Shown piece after piece: positions 37,956 to 46,277 of a stretch of DNA of 64,000 nt. Below the pieces are notes generated by a model, which saw only the letters and a program-made list of their open reading frames with translations, did not search any database and had not been told where the DNA came from. Numbering within the stretch: position 1 is the first letter of the stretch; every line of letters begins with the position of its first letter. The DNA is from an uncultured Collinsella sp. (GTDB lineage Bacteria > Actinomycetota > Coriobacteriia > Coriobacteriales > Coriobacteriaceae): assembly GCA_900542085.1 (NCBI GenBank), contig UQMK01000004.1, positions 1 through 64,000 of the forward strand, given 5' to 3'. Both the position numbers and the translations under genes were made by a program.

Positions 37956-37988
37956 ATTGTTGGGCGGCGGAGTCGGTAGTCTCTGCTA

Positions 37989-38987
37989 TCAGGAATCCGC
38001 AAAAGGCTTTGTAGTTGGGATACCGTAGCCGCGCATCATAGCGCCAAACTCTTCGACATCATATGTGTCCGATAGCTTGAAATGAATGACGTTATGACCC
38101 ATGGCACGCAAGTTCGCATCGCGCAATAAGGCGGCTCGATAGGTTTTTGCCGCAGCATGTTCCAAATCTTTTTGAGTTTCGCCCTCAAACTTACCCAAAC
38201 CATGAAGCTCTGCCAACATCCATGACCCATCTGGCATCTGCCAACCATAATCTGCCAGATAATAGCCGGCGCTTCCTGGCCGAGCAATCTCAACCTGAAG
38301 CTCAGGCGCAGCGACGCCAGCAAGGATCATTGCCGCTCGCGCCTCGGACTCTCCCCCGTTATCCGACCTTCCGTCCATATACTCGAACACGTCAAACGCA
38401 CGCGCAATGCCATGCAAACCGCGGCAATTGGCCTGCGCATACGCGCGCAGCTCCTCGCGGTCGACATCATACTCACGAGCCAATCCATCGACGTAGCCAA
38501 GCGCATACCGAAATGCACTCGTGCGGGCAATATCGACCACCGTCCGATAGGGGTCTGTCAGCGTAAACGGGCCGAGCCGCCATACCTCGCCCGGGCGCCA
38601 TCGACGATACTCAACGAACTCATATGTATCGCGCCTTGTAGACCGTGGCAGCAGCACTTGCACTTTATCCAGAAGCGTATACGCCGAGCCGATGCCGTAG
38701 AGCAGCGCTGCCGTCGATCCGCAAAACACAGCATCCGGTTCAACGACCGCAATAGCGGATACCAACTGAAAGATGCGATCTTCAACCCCAAGATTATTCC
38801 AATAGACCGGATCCGCATACACATGGTTGTAAAGACGAAGCATGAGCTCTTCCTGCATAAGCTCGCGGGCACGGCGTTCATCCCAAGGATCAATTGTTAT
38901 AAGCAGCTGTCCATCTTGATGAATTCCAAGGACCGAGAATAGCATCCTTGCATATGACTGAGGAAAATGTTTGCCTTTATCGAGCAT
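37989..38987 (-). CDS. Uncharacterised protein, AbiEi/DUF559-like features
   Basis: About 332 residues; not firmly recognised. The middle part has GSTAALLYGIG and LTDPYRTVVDIART, as seen in AbiEi-antitoxin-like and DUF559-type proteins of actinobacteria. The C-terminal region (DYGWQMPDGSWMLAELHGLGKF) resembles the D...E.x.K pattern of Vsr/PD-(D/E)XK nucleases. There is no AbiEii toxin next to it. Base use is less GC-rich than neighbours and it lies between two palindromic repeats, which suggests transfer. The start is uncertain: ATG at 38987 has only GGGG upstream; 39008 is also open. Confidence 0.65.
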   Translation of the reverse strand: MLDKGKHFPQSYARMLFSVLGIHQDGQLLITIDPWDERRARELMQEELMLRLYNHVYADPVYWNNLGVEDRIFQLVSAIAVVEPDAVFCGSTAALLYGIGSAYTLLDKVQVLLPRSTRRDTYEFVEYRRWRPGEVWRLGPFTLTDPYRTVVDIARTSAFRYALGYVDGLAREYDVDREELRAYAQANCRGLHGIARAFDVFEYMDGRSDNGGESEARAAMILAGVAAPELQVEIARPGSAGYYLADYGWQMPDGSWMLAELHGLGKFEGETQKDLEHAAAKTYRAALLRDANLRAMGHNVIHFKLSDTYDVEEFGAMMRGYGIPTTKPFADS

Positions 38988-39172
38988 GGCCAACCCCATA
39001 ACCATCACGGCGGAGAGAATACCATTACGCTATCGCATGCTTCCGTCCGCAGGCCTTGCCAAAAGCTGACCAAAAACTTGACGTCGCAGGTCAGAGCTTC
39101 AGAAAATATTTCCACTCTCGGTAGACGGTCACTACGACCCTCCCAACGGCATCAAAAACCAACCTTACAAAT

Positions 39173-39239
39173 AGTTGCGGTGAAATACGGACTACATGGG
39201 CCATAAAAGCCAAAAAACAGTCCATACTTCACCGCAACT
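39173..39239. repeat. Palindromic repeat, GTTGCGGTGAAATA family (degenerate)
   Basis: Arms AGTTGCGGTGAAATACGGACT and AGTCCATACTTCACCGCAACT, with two mismatches between arms. It lies in the gene-free stretch 38988-39319, between the AbiEi-like gene and tRNA-Gly. I see nothing else certain in that stretch. Confidence 0.85.
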
Positions 39240-39319
39240 TAAGAGGGGATGTGGGGTCCCGACATGTATATGAAAATGACTCTGGTCCCAAAAGGAATCA
39301 GAGCCATTCATCTATCTTA

Positions 39320-39393
39320 TGGAGCGGGCGACGGGAATCGAACCCGCGTCATCAGCTTGGAAGGCTGGGGTTCTACCATTGAACTACGCCCGC
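39320..39393 (-). tRNA. tRNA-Gly (UCC anticodon)
   Basis: 74 nt with encoded CCA on the minus strand. Acceptor GCGGGCG / CGCCCGC, D-arm TAGTTCAATGGTAGAA, anticodon loop CTTCCAA with anticodon TCC, T-arm GGGTTCGATTCCC. It is 6 bases from tRNA-Pro and probably cotranscribed after it. Confidence 0.95.
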
Positions 39394-39399
39394 AAGATA

Positions 39400-39476
39400 T
39401 GGTCGGGACGACAGGATTTGAACCTGCGACATCCTGCTCCCAAAGCAGGCGCGCTACCAAACTGCGCCACGTCCCG
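39400..39476 (-). tRNA. tRNA-Pro (UGG anticodon)
   Basis: 77 nt with encoded CCA on the minus strand. Acceptor CGGGACG / CGTCCCG, D-arm GGCGCAGTTTGGTAGCGC, anticodon loop TTTGGGA with anticodon TGG, T-arm AGGTTCAAATCCT. Confidence 0.95.
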
Positions 39477-39567
39477 AAGGTGTTGAGCAGCTAAGGCATA
39501 AACCTTGCGTGTCCCAAAGCGAAGGAAATTATAGGGGAGACTTCCCGCCTGTGCAAGCGCAGAAACC

Positions 39568-40926
39568 CTAGCTCCTCGAATGTGCGACAAACTGGCTATG
39601 AACCAAACCGATCACAAACGCCGCCACAGCAACCGGCGCCCACGCGGCACCGATATCCGCCAACGGCAGCGCATCGAACGGCAGCCACGCGCCAGCAAAG
39701 AACGCATCGCGGACCGAAGTGATTACGCTCTGCACCGCGACAACGCCGCCGACCCAAACCCACACCTGCGGATGCGCATCGCAAAAACCGTGCACCAGGC
39801 CCATCAGTACCAGCACGATGGCAACGGGATACAAGGCGTTGAGCATGGGCACCGAGAACATGAGGATCATGTCGAGCCCCACGTTGGAGAGCACGCACGA
39901 AAACGCCGCGAACACAAAGGCGAGGATCGCAAAGGGACGGCGCATAGCCTCCTCGGAAGCCTCCGCTCCCCCTTTAACCACATACGTCTCGCAGAAGTAA
40001 CGCGAGCAGCAGCTGATGAGGCCGATACACACGTTCATGCAGGCAAGGAAAAAGATCGCAAAGACCACGACCGTGCCGACAAGACCAAAGTGCATAGAGG
40101 CCGAACGGGCAAGGATGGCGGCGCCGTTGGTAGCATCGGGCATAACCGTGCCGAGCTGCATGCCGGCAAGCGCCAGGCCGCAGTAGATGACGGCCATGAG
40201 CACGCCGGCGATCACACCGGAACGCGAAATCTCGAAGGCCACGCGCTTGTCATCGGTAACACCCAGCTCGTGGATGGTCTCGGCGATGATAATGCCAAAG
40301 GCGAGAGACGCGAGCAGGTCCATGGTCTGGTAGCCGGTCAAAAAGCCTTGCACGGCAGCACCGGCATCGTAAGGAGCCTGAGGCGCGGCAGCCGGTCCCA
40401 GCGGCGAGACCACGGCAGCACCCACGACCAGCACGATGAGTGCAATGAGCGCGGGGCCCGTAATGCGGCCGAGCACGCGTGTGATGACACCCGGGCGCAG
40501 CGTGAGCGCAAACGCGACAACGAAGAACCCGATGGCAAACACCAGGCGAGCCGTACCGAGCGAGACGCCCTCCGGCAGCAGCGGCACCAGCATCTCGAAG
40601 GCCGTAGAGCTCGTGCGCGGAATGGCCAGGCACGGACCGATCGCTAAATAGACCGCCGCGACAAAGAACTCACCAAACTTGGGGTGCACGCGCCCGGCCA
40701 GCTCGCGGGCCGTGCCGGCGAGCGCGACGGCGATAAAGCCCATGACGGGCAGGCCGATGGCTGCAATCAGAAAGCCGAGCATGGCGACCGGCGTGGCAGA
40801 ACCTGCCTGCAGCGCCAGCAGCGGCGGAATAATGAGGTTGCCGGCGCCAAAGAGCATCGAGAACAGGGCGATGCCGACGGTAACGACATGGTCGGAGCGT
40901 AGACCACGCGAGGCGGATGAGGCCAT
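39568..40926 (-). CDS. brnQ: Branched-chain amino acid carrier (BrnQ family)
   Basis: Cation-coupled importer of leucine, isoleucine and valine. 452 residues, with about twelve hydrophobic segments. The N-terminal signature GIALFSMLFGAGNLIIPP matches the family, as does GFLTGYQTMDLLASLAFG near residues 195-210. GAAAGG precedes the ATG. Monocistronic; the desulfurase terminator lies just upstream. Confidence 0.94.
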   Translation of the reverse strand: MASSASRGLRSDHVVTVGIALFSMLFGAGNLIIPPLLALQAGSATPVAMLGFLIAAIGLPVMGFIAVALAGTARELAGRVHPKFGEFFVAAVYLAIGPCLAIPRTSSTAFEMLVPLLPEGVSLGTARLVFAIGFFVVAFALTLRPGVITRVLGRITGPALIALIVLVVGAAVVSPLGPAAAPQAPYDAGAAVQGFLTGYQTMDLLASLAFGIIIAETIHELGVTDDKRVAFEISRSGVIAGVLMAVIYCGLALAGMQLGTVMPDATNGAAILARSASMHFGLVGTVVVFAIFFLACMNVCIGLISCCSRYFCETYVVKGGAEASEEAMRRPFAILAFVFAAFSCVLSNVGLDMILMFSVPMLNALYPVAIVLVLMGLVHGFCDAHPQVWVWVGGVVAVQSVITSVRDAFFAGAWLPFDALPLADIGAAWAPVAVAAFVIGLVHSQFVAHSRS

Positions 40927-40954
40927 AAGAGCACCTTTCGAATCGAAACAAAAA

Positions 40955-40979
40955 CGGGACGGGCATAAGACCCGTCCCG
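40955..40979 (-). terminator. Terminator of the selD-yedF-desulfurase operon
   Basis: Perfect 9-base stem CGGGACGGG / CCCGTCCCG with a 7-base loop, followed on the minus strand by TTTTTG and more T. It lies 14 bases after the desulfurase stop. Confidence 0.92.
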
Positions 40980-40993
40980 CAAGTATATACGCT

Positions 40994-42133
40994 CTAGCAG
41001 GCTAAATCGCGCAAAGCGTCAATCGCGGTGTCGACTTCCTCGTCCGTGTTGAAATACCCAAACGAGAAGCGAACGACACCCTGACGCTCGGTCCCTAGCG
41101 CACGGTGCATGAGCGGAGCGCAATGGGCACCGGGGCGCGTCGCAATCCCCCACCCTTGCATGAGCGCATCCGAGATCTCGGCAGAGTCGATATCGCCCAC
41201 GTTGAGCGACACAATCGCCGAGCGCGCGGGTTGGTCAAAGGCACCGTAGAGCTTAATCCCCGGAATCTCGCGCACACCGGCAAGGAAGCGATCGGCGAGC
41301 GCACGCTCGTGGGCAGCAATCGCCTCGACCCCACCCTGGGCCTCGATAAAGTCGAGGCCGGCAGAAAGGCCGGCGATACCGTGGCCGTTGAGCGTGCCCG
41401 CCTCAAGGCGAGTGGGCCACTCAAGCGGCTGCAACGCATCGAAACTGTGCACGCCCGTGCCGCCCATGGCCCAAGGGGCCAGGTCAATGCTCTCTGCCAC
41501 GGCCAGACCGCCGGTGCCTTGGGGTCCCATGAGCCCCTTGTGGCCGGTGAAGCACACGACGTCGAGCCCCATGGCATCCATGTCAATCTTCGCCGTACCA
41601 GCAGACTGCGAGGCATCGACGATCACGAGAGCGCCGGCCGCATGGGCCATGGCGGCTACACGTGCAATGTCGACCGCGTTGCCGGTCACATTGGAAGCGT
41701 GCGTCACCACCACGACACGCGTGCCCGGCGTGACCAGCTGCTCGAGCTCGTCGTAGTCGAGCACGCCGTTCGCGTCACAGCCCGCATGCTCAACGGTCAC
41801 GCCCCGCTCTGCCCCCAGGCGGTTGAGCGGACGCAGCACGGAGTTGTGCTCGAGCACCGTCGTGACCACACGGTCGCCGGGGCGTACCACGCCATTGATG
41901 GCGGTGTTGAGCGCCGCGGTGGAGTTGGGCGTAAAACAAACATGGTCGGCCCGCGGGCAACCCAGCAAGCGCGCAAGCTTGGCGCGGCAGCCGTGGATGG
42001 TGCGCGCCGCATCGAGCGCACCCGACGTGGCGCCGCGCCCGGCATTGCCGAGCGAGCACATCGCCTGCGCCACGGCATCGATGACCGTCTGCGGCTTGTG
42101 CATGGTCGTCGCCGCGTTATCCAGGTAGATCAT
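40994..42133 (-). CDS. Cysteine desulfurase family protein (SufS/Csd type, selD-linked)
   Basis: PLP enzyme, 379 residues, of the class V aminotransferase fold. N-terminal MIYLDNAATTMHKP, the PLP lysine in CFTGHKGLMGPQGTGGLA, and a C-terminal catalytic loop with ATRPGAHCAP supplying the Cys. This subtype occurs beside selD and yedF in bacteria with selenium-dependent molybdenum hydroxylases; the substrate may be cysteine or selenocysteine. Its ATG overlaps the DUF3343 stop (ATGA), with GGAGGT upstream. Last gene of the operon. Confidence 0.92.
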   Translation of the reverse strand: MIYLDNAATTMHKPQTVIDAVAQAMCSLGNAGRGATSGALDAARTIHGCRAKLARLLGCPRADHVCFTPNSTAALNTAINGVVRPGDRVVTTVLEHNSVLRPLNRLGAERGVTVEHAGCDANGVLDYDELEQLVTPGTRVVVVTHASNVTGNAVDIARVAAMAHAAGALVIVDASQSAGTAKIDMDAMGLDVVCFTGHKGLMGPQGTGGLAVAESIDLAPWAMGGTGVHSFDALQPLEWPTRLEAGTLNGHGIAGLSAGLDFIEAQGGVEAIAAHERALADRFLAGVREIPGIKLYGAFDQPARSAIVSLNVGDIDSAEISDALMQGWGIATRPGAHCAPLMHRALGTERQGVVRFSFGYFNTDEEVDTAIDALRDLAC

Positions 42134-42381
42134 CGCACGACCTCCCACATATCAATCACCGTAAAGCCCTCGGTGGGAATGCCCGCTGCGGCAAGCTCGG
42201 CGCGCAGCAGCTCCCCATCGGCAGGCAACGCCTTCCACGCCAGACCGCAGCCGGCAGCGACCTCCCCGGGCACGGGAATCGTTCGCCCAGGAAGGCCGCG
42301 CTCGATGCATAGGGTCTCGCACCCCATGGCGGCCGCCGTGGTGGGAAACGTGATGACAAGCGCCGGGCGCTTCTCCCTCAT
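42130..42381 (-). CDS. DUF3343 protein, putative Se/S carrier
   Basis: 83 residues. Contains PGRTIPVPGEVAAGCGLAWK, close to the DUF3343 protein at 14059-14454 but without its Cys-rich N-terminus; one conserved Cys remains in AAGCGLAW. Sits between yedF and the desulfurase, with which it overlaps. Probably hands sulfur or selenium between partners; this is inferred from context. ATG at 42381 follows GGAG. Confidence 0.87.
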   Translation of the reverse strand: MREKRPALVITFPTTAAAMGCETLCIERGLPGRTIPVPGEVAAGCGLAWKALPADGELLRAELAAAGIPTEGFTVIDMWEVVR

Positions 42382-42400
42382 GGCAACTCCAACCAATACG

Positions 42401-43027
42401 CTACGGGCGCACAACGCGCACGGCCTGCTCCATCTTCTCCACGATCACGTACATGTTGGTGACCTCGCCCACGGCAAGCTGGTCCTTAATGCCATAGTGG
42501 TCGAGGCAGGTGCCGCAGGTGAGGATTTCAACACCCTGCTCGGCCAGGCCCTTCAGATCGTCGAGTACCGGTGAGCCCTCGACGGTGAGTTTGGCGCCGC
42601 CGTTATAGAACAGCATGGTCGCGGGCAGCTCCTCCTGCTGCGTCACGGCAAAGATGAAGGCCTTCATGAGCTTGTGGCCCAGCTCGTCGTCGCCACGGCC
42701 CATGCAGTCGGTGTAGACGGAAATGACGAGCTTGCCCTTGCCGGCGCTGGCATCACAGAAGGCAGCGCCATCCTGCTTGGGATCGGCCACGGCAACGGCG
42801 CCAGAGGTCGCCACGGTCACGTGCCACTCGGCGTCAGAAACCTTCTCGACTGAGGCCGTGCAGCCCTTCTCCTGCGCCATCTTGGAGATGTTCTTGACGG
42901 CGGTCTCGTTATCGACCGAGGTCACAACTGTGCCCTCGCCATCGAGCTGCTTCAGGGCTTTGAGCGTCTTGACGACGGGCAGCGGGCAGGCATCGCCCAT
43001 GGCATTGACTTCAATCTTGGTAGACAT
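42401..43027 (-). CDS. yedF: Selenium metabolism protein YedF
   Basis: 208 residues in two parts. Residues ~1-75 are a SirA/TusA-like fold with the carrier motif GDACPLPVVKTLK (Cys14). Residues ~95-208 are DsrE-like, with CDAS, TDCMGRGDDELG and CGTCLDHYG. This fusion type is repeatedly found next to selD. AAAGGAAAA precedes the ATG. It may accept selenium from the desulfurase and deliver it to SelD or to a hydroxylase cofactor. Confidence 0.93.
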   Translation of the reverse strand: MSTKIEVNAMGDACPLPVVKTLKALKQLDGEGTVVTSVDNETAVKNISKMAQEKGCTASVEKVSDAEWHVTVATSGAVAVADPKQDGAAFCDASAGKGKLVISVYTDCMGRGDDELGHKLMKAFIFAVTQQEELPATMLFYNGGAKLTVEGSPVLDDLKGLAEQGVEILTCGTCLDHYGIKDQLAVGEVTNMYVIVEKMEQAVRVVRP

Positions 43028-43084
43028 AGTTTTTCCTTTCGAATTAATCGTTTTAGAACGGTACAGAGCTCAATAAACGTGTCG

Positions 43085-44134
43085 TTAACGGACAACGTGG
43101 ACGGCAGGACCGCCTGGCACCGGCTCGCACACGCGACCGACAACGGCGGCGATACGTCCCTCGGCATCCAGACGGCGCGCAAGCTCATCCACATCCGCCG
43201 CGGGCGCCGCAATAAGCAAACCGCCTGAAGTCTGTGGATCGTACAGCGCATCCAACATGCCCGGCTCAAGGTCCTCGTCGGCCGTCACGCGCGGGCCAAA
43301 GAAGTCCTGGTTGCGGTAGGAGCCAGCAGGGATAATGCCCAGACGCGCCATGTCGAGCACCTGGTCAAAGAGCGGCACCGCCCCCGACGCAAGCTCAATC
43401 TGCACGCCCGAGCCCTCGGCCATCTCGCACGCATGCCCGATCAGGCCAAAGCCCGTAATGTCGGTGCAGCCGTGAAGTTCGAGCCCCTCGGTCAGACGAA
43501 TCGGCGCCTCGTTGAGGGTGCACATCGAGTCAAACATGGCTGCGGCCTCGTCCTGCTCGATGAGCTCGCCCTTAATGGCCGTGGTGATGATGCCCGAGCC
43601 GATCGCCTTGGTCAGCAGCAGGACATCGCCCACGCGCGCGCCGCTGTTGGCGAGCATGCGGTCGAGCGCGACAAAACCGCTCACGGACAGGCCGTACTTG
43701 GGCTCGTCATCGTTGATGGTGTGACCGCCCGCGATGGAGCAACCGGCCTCGACGCACTTGTCAGCGCCGCCCGCCAGAATCTGACCGGCGACCTCGACGC
43801 CCAGGCAGCTGGGTATGCAAAGCAGGTTCATGGCATGGCTCGGCCGCCCGCCCATGGCGTAGATGTCCGACAGCGAGTTGGCCGCGGCGATCTGGCCAAA
43901 CAGAAACGGGTCGTCGACCATCGGCGGGAAGAAGTCGATGGACTGCACGAGCCCCAGGTTCTCCCCTACGCGGAAGACGCTCGCATCGTCGGAGGTATCG
44001 AACCCCACGAGCAAGTTGTCGTTATGCACATTGGGTAAATCGCCCAGGACCTGGGCGAGGGCTCCGGGGGCCAACTTAGCGGCTCAACCGCTCGCGGCCG
44101 TCATGGACGTGAGTCTCACGGTGTCTTTAGCCAT
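43085..44134 (-). CDS. selD: Selenide, water dikinase, itself a selenoprotein (UGA at codon 17)
   Basis: Makes selenophosphate from selenide and ATP. An in-frame TGA at 44084-44086 is codon 17 in RLTSMTAASG-Sec-AAKLAPG. In E. coli SelD the equivalent is Cys17 with Lys20, and here Lys20 is also conserved, so the TGA is selenocysteine. The true ATG is at 44134, after GGAAGGGGG; a start after the TGA would drop the catalytic residues. 349 residues. Later motifs match the family: VQSIDFFPPMVDDPF, AAANSLSDIYAMGG, DPQTSGGLL. It overlaps the upstream glycosyltransferase by 8 bases. A SECIS-like hairpin follows. Confidence 0.95.
44041..44086 (-). promoter_or_regulatory. SECIS-like element of selD
   Basis: About 26 bases after the Sec TGA, CGCCCAG (44051-44057) pairs perfectly with CTGGGCG (44041-44047) around GTC. 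The tip reads AGGTCCT, again with GGTC as in the fdhF element. Confidence 0.72.
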
Positions 44135-45344
44135 ACGAACCCCCTTCCAACAAATCAACGACTTTAAGTATACGCCCCAGGCACGCTTCCCAAGAGACCG
44201 CCGACGGCTCGAACGTCGAAGGCGGCGCCGCAAGCGCCTGCGCGATAGCATCTGCCAGCGCGCGCTCAAACAACGGAAGGTCGGCCGCCACGGGCGTGTC
44301 GACATCCGTCATACGCGGCGACGCCACCCACGTCACGGGAGCACCGGGAAGCATCGCCTCCATCCAGGGACGAACGCCGGGCAAATCGGTCGCCACAACT
44401 TTGCAGCCGCACGCGAGGGCCTCGATCGTCACGAGCGGCAGACCCTCGTAAAACGAAGGCAGCACAAAGACGTCGGAACTGCGGTAGGCATGCACGAGTC
44501 CATCGCTATCCAGGCGCCCCGCCAGCGTCACCGGCACATCTGAGGCCGCGGCCAAGCGCTCGATACGCGCGTACTCGGCATCGTCCCCGCGACCGCCCAC
44601 AAGTACCAAGCCAGATGGGCGGACGTCATCGTCAATCGGCAATGACACGGCTCGAACCAGCGACTCGACGCCCTTTTTAAAGCAAATCTTGCCCACGTAC
44701 ACAAGCGATCCCGGCCGCCTCGTCACGCTTGCGTCGCGGCAGAAGACGCGATGGTCGTAGCCCGTCCCAATCACGTGGATGCGATCGGCATCGACGCCGC
44801 ACACCAGGCCAATCTGCTCAGCCTGCTCAGCATGGAGCGCAAAGACGGCATCGAGCCGACGAACCGCACTTACGATGCGATCGCGCTCGAGCGCATGCGA
44901 ACGAAGCTGGCGCAGATCGGTCGAATGGCACACGGCAACAACCGGCACGCCCCGGACGCACTCGCGCGCCAATGCGGTCACCAGATACAGGTGATGGCAG
45001 AGCACCAGATCGGGCCGAAGCTCAGCCACCGCCCGATCGATTGCAGCAGCAAATGCCCGCTCAAACGCCTTGAGCATCGAAGGCGTCAGGTCACGATAGC
45101 GTGTGGAGGGATAGGGCATGACATCGGACATACCGCAGATGGGAAACGGCAGCTCGGGCGACTCGAACGGTACGGCAAACACGGCAGCACGCCGGTCCAG
45201 CTCGCCTTGGGTATCACCCGGAGCTGCGCCGCAAAGCACGGCGGCGCGATGCCCCGTCTCGATCTGTTCGCGCACGAGCGCGGCAAGGTAGGTGCCGCTG
45301 CCGGTGCTATCTGGTTTTTGTGCCGAGATATTGAGGATGCGCAT
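44127..45344 (-). CDS. GT4-family glycosyltransferase coupled to selD
   Basis: 405 residues from ATG at 45344. GT-B fold. The N-terminus MRILNISAQKPDSTGSGTYL has the Gly-rich acceptor loop, and the C-terminal donor site has the EX7E motif (YEGLPLVTIEA) and GSLVYVGKICFKKGVESL. No signal peptide or membrane segment. It lies 14 bases after the activase gene and overlaps selD by 8 bases, so it is translated with selD. A GT4 enzyme beside selD recalls SenB, which makes a selenosugar from selenophosphate in selenoneine biosynthesis; there is no SenA-like gene here. The donor and acceptor are not known. Confidence 0.88.
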   Translation of the reverse strand: MRILNISAQKPDSTGSGTYLAALVREQIETGHRAAVLCGAAPGDTQGELDRRAAVFAVPFESPELPFPICGMSDVMPYPSTRYRDLTPSMLKAFERAFAAAIDRAVAELRPDLVLCHHLYLVTALARECVRGVPVVAVCHSTDLRQLRSHALERDRIVSAVRRLDAVFALHAEQAEQIGLVCGVDADRIHVIGTGYDHRVFCRDASVTRRPGSLVYVGKICFKKGVESLVRAVSLPIDDDVRPSGLVLVGGRGDDAEYARIERLAAASDVPVTLAGRLDSDGLVHAYRSSDVFVLPSFYEGLPLVTIEALACGCKVVATDLPGVRPWMEAMLPGAPVTWVASPRMTDVDTPVAADLPLFERALADAIAQALAAPPSTFEPSAVSWEACLGRILKVVDLLEGGSYG

Positions 45345-45358
45345 GTCGCGGCACACCC

Positions 45359-46123
45359 CTAGGCCAAGGCGGCGGCGCGAATCGCCGCGCCGATGGCACC
45401 GGCAAAGCGAGCCTGGGGCGAGGTGGTCACCGGCGACCCCAGTAGCTCGCCCAACCGCTCCACCACGAAGGCGTTCTCGCACAGACCTCCCGTCAGGTAG
45501 TACGGCGCACCCGCCGCCTGCCCGGCCATGGTCGCCACGCGCGACACGACGCTGTCGATCACGCCACGGGCGATGTTCTCGCGCGGCTCACCGCGACCGA
45601 TCAGGCTGATGACCTCGCTTTCGGCAAACACCGTGCACATGCTGGAAATCTTGGTAGGCTCGCCGGAACGCGCCAGGTCGGCCATCTGCTGCTGGGAAAT
45701 ACCCAGGCGGTCGGCCATGATCTCCAAAAAGCGCCCCGTGCCGGCGGCGCATTTGTCGTTCATGGCAAACTTGGCCACGCGGCCGCCTTTAAGCTGGATG
45801 ACCTTGGTGTCCTGGCCGCCCACGTCGATCACCGTGCCGTGATCGCCAAACAGGCGCACGGCGCCGGTACCGTGGCAGGTGATCTCGGTCACGACCTTGT
45901 GCGCATAGGGCACGGCGACACGGCCGTAGCCGGTCGCGATCACGCGTACGTCGTCGGCAGCCACGTCATAGCCAGCCGCTGCCAGTGCCTCGCGCAGCCG
46001 CTCGGAAGCATCGACCGAGGAGAACCCGGTTGGCTGCACGCACGCCCACGCCACCGAACCCTCCCTGTCGACCACAGCAGCCTTAGCCGCCGTAGACCCG
46101 ATATCGATCCCGATCCCTATCAT
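45359..46123 (-). CDS. ATP-dependent activase of the HgdC/double-cubane reductase family
   Basis: 254 residues, ASKHA fold. It has the ATP-binding motifs GIDIGSTAAKAAV at the start and VIDVGGQDTKVIQL in the middle. The 4Fe-4S cysteines of the dimer are in NDKCAAGTGRF and SMCTVFAESEVI. It powers low-potential electron transfer to HgdB-like or double-cubane partners by ATP hydrolysis, as in E. coli YjiL with YjiM. The likely partner is the gene just upstream, and perhaps also the paralogue at 52956-54239. GGGAGAG precedes the ATG. Confidence 0.92.
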   Translation of the reverse strand: MIGIGIDIGSTAAKAAVVDREGSVAWACVQPTGFSSVDASERLREALAAAGYDVAADDVRVIATGYGRVAVPYAHKVVTEITCHGTGAVRLFGDHGTVIDVGGQDTKVIQLKGGRVAKFAMNDKCAAGTGRFLEIMADRLGISQQQMADLARSGEPTKISSMCTVFAESEVISLIGRGEPRENIARGVIDSVVSRVATMAGQAAGAPYYLTGGLCENAFVVERLGELLGSPVTTSPQARFAGAIGAAIRAAALA

Positions 46124-46185
46124 GGCTCTCTCCCAATCTAAACATCAAAGGTAGCGACGCGTTCAGGCGCCTTAGATCTAGGTTT

Positions 46186-46273
46186 CTCAGGTGCCGGAGA
46201 TTGCCCCGAAAGAGGAGCGCAGCGTACTTTGGTACGCAAGCGACGGTTTGAGGGGCAAGATCCGGTGCCTGAG
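46186..46273. repeat. Nested inverted repeat C, inside the operon
   Basis: Outer arms CTCAGGTGCCGGAGATTGCCCC and GGGGCAAGATCCGGTGCCTGAG, imperfect at a few places, enclose an inner hairpin GCGTAC-TTTG-GTACGC (46222-46237). It begins 5 bases after the HgdB-like stop. It has the architecture of copies A and B but a different core. It may stabilise or process the mRNA between the two genes. Confidence 0.75.
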
Positions 46274-46277
46274 GAAG

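Noticed and set aside
37887..39239. A CRISPR array from the repeated palindromes
   Set aside because: The copies are far apart, palindromic, and lack regular spacers or cas genes.
44084..44305. A separate small protein ending at the selD TGA
   Set aside because: Its last 16 residues are the true N-terminus of SelD; the rest overlaps the glycosyltransferase in another frame.
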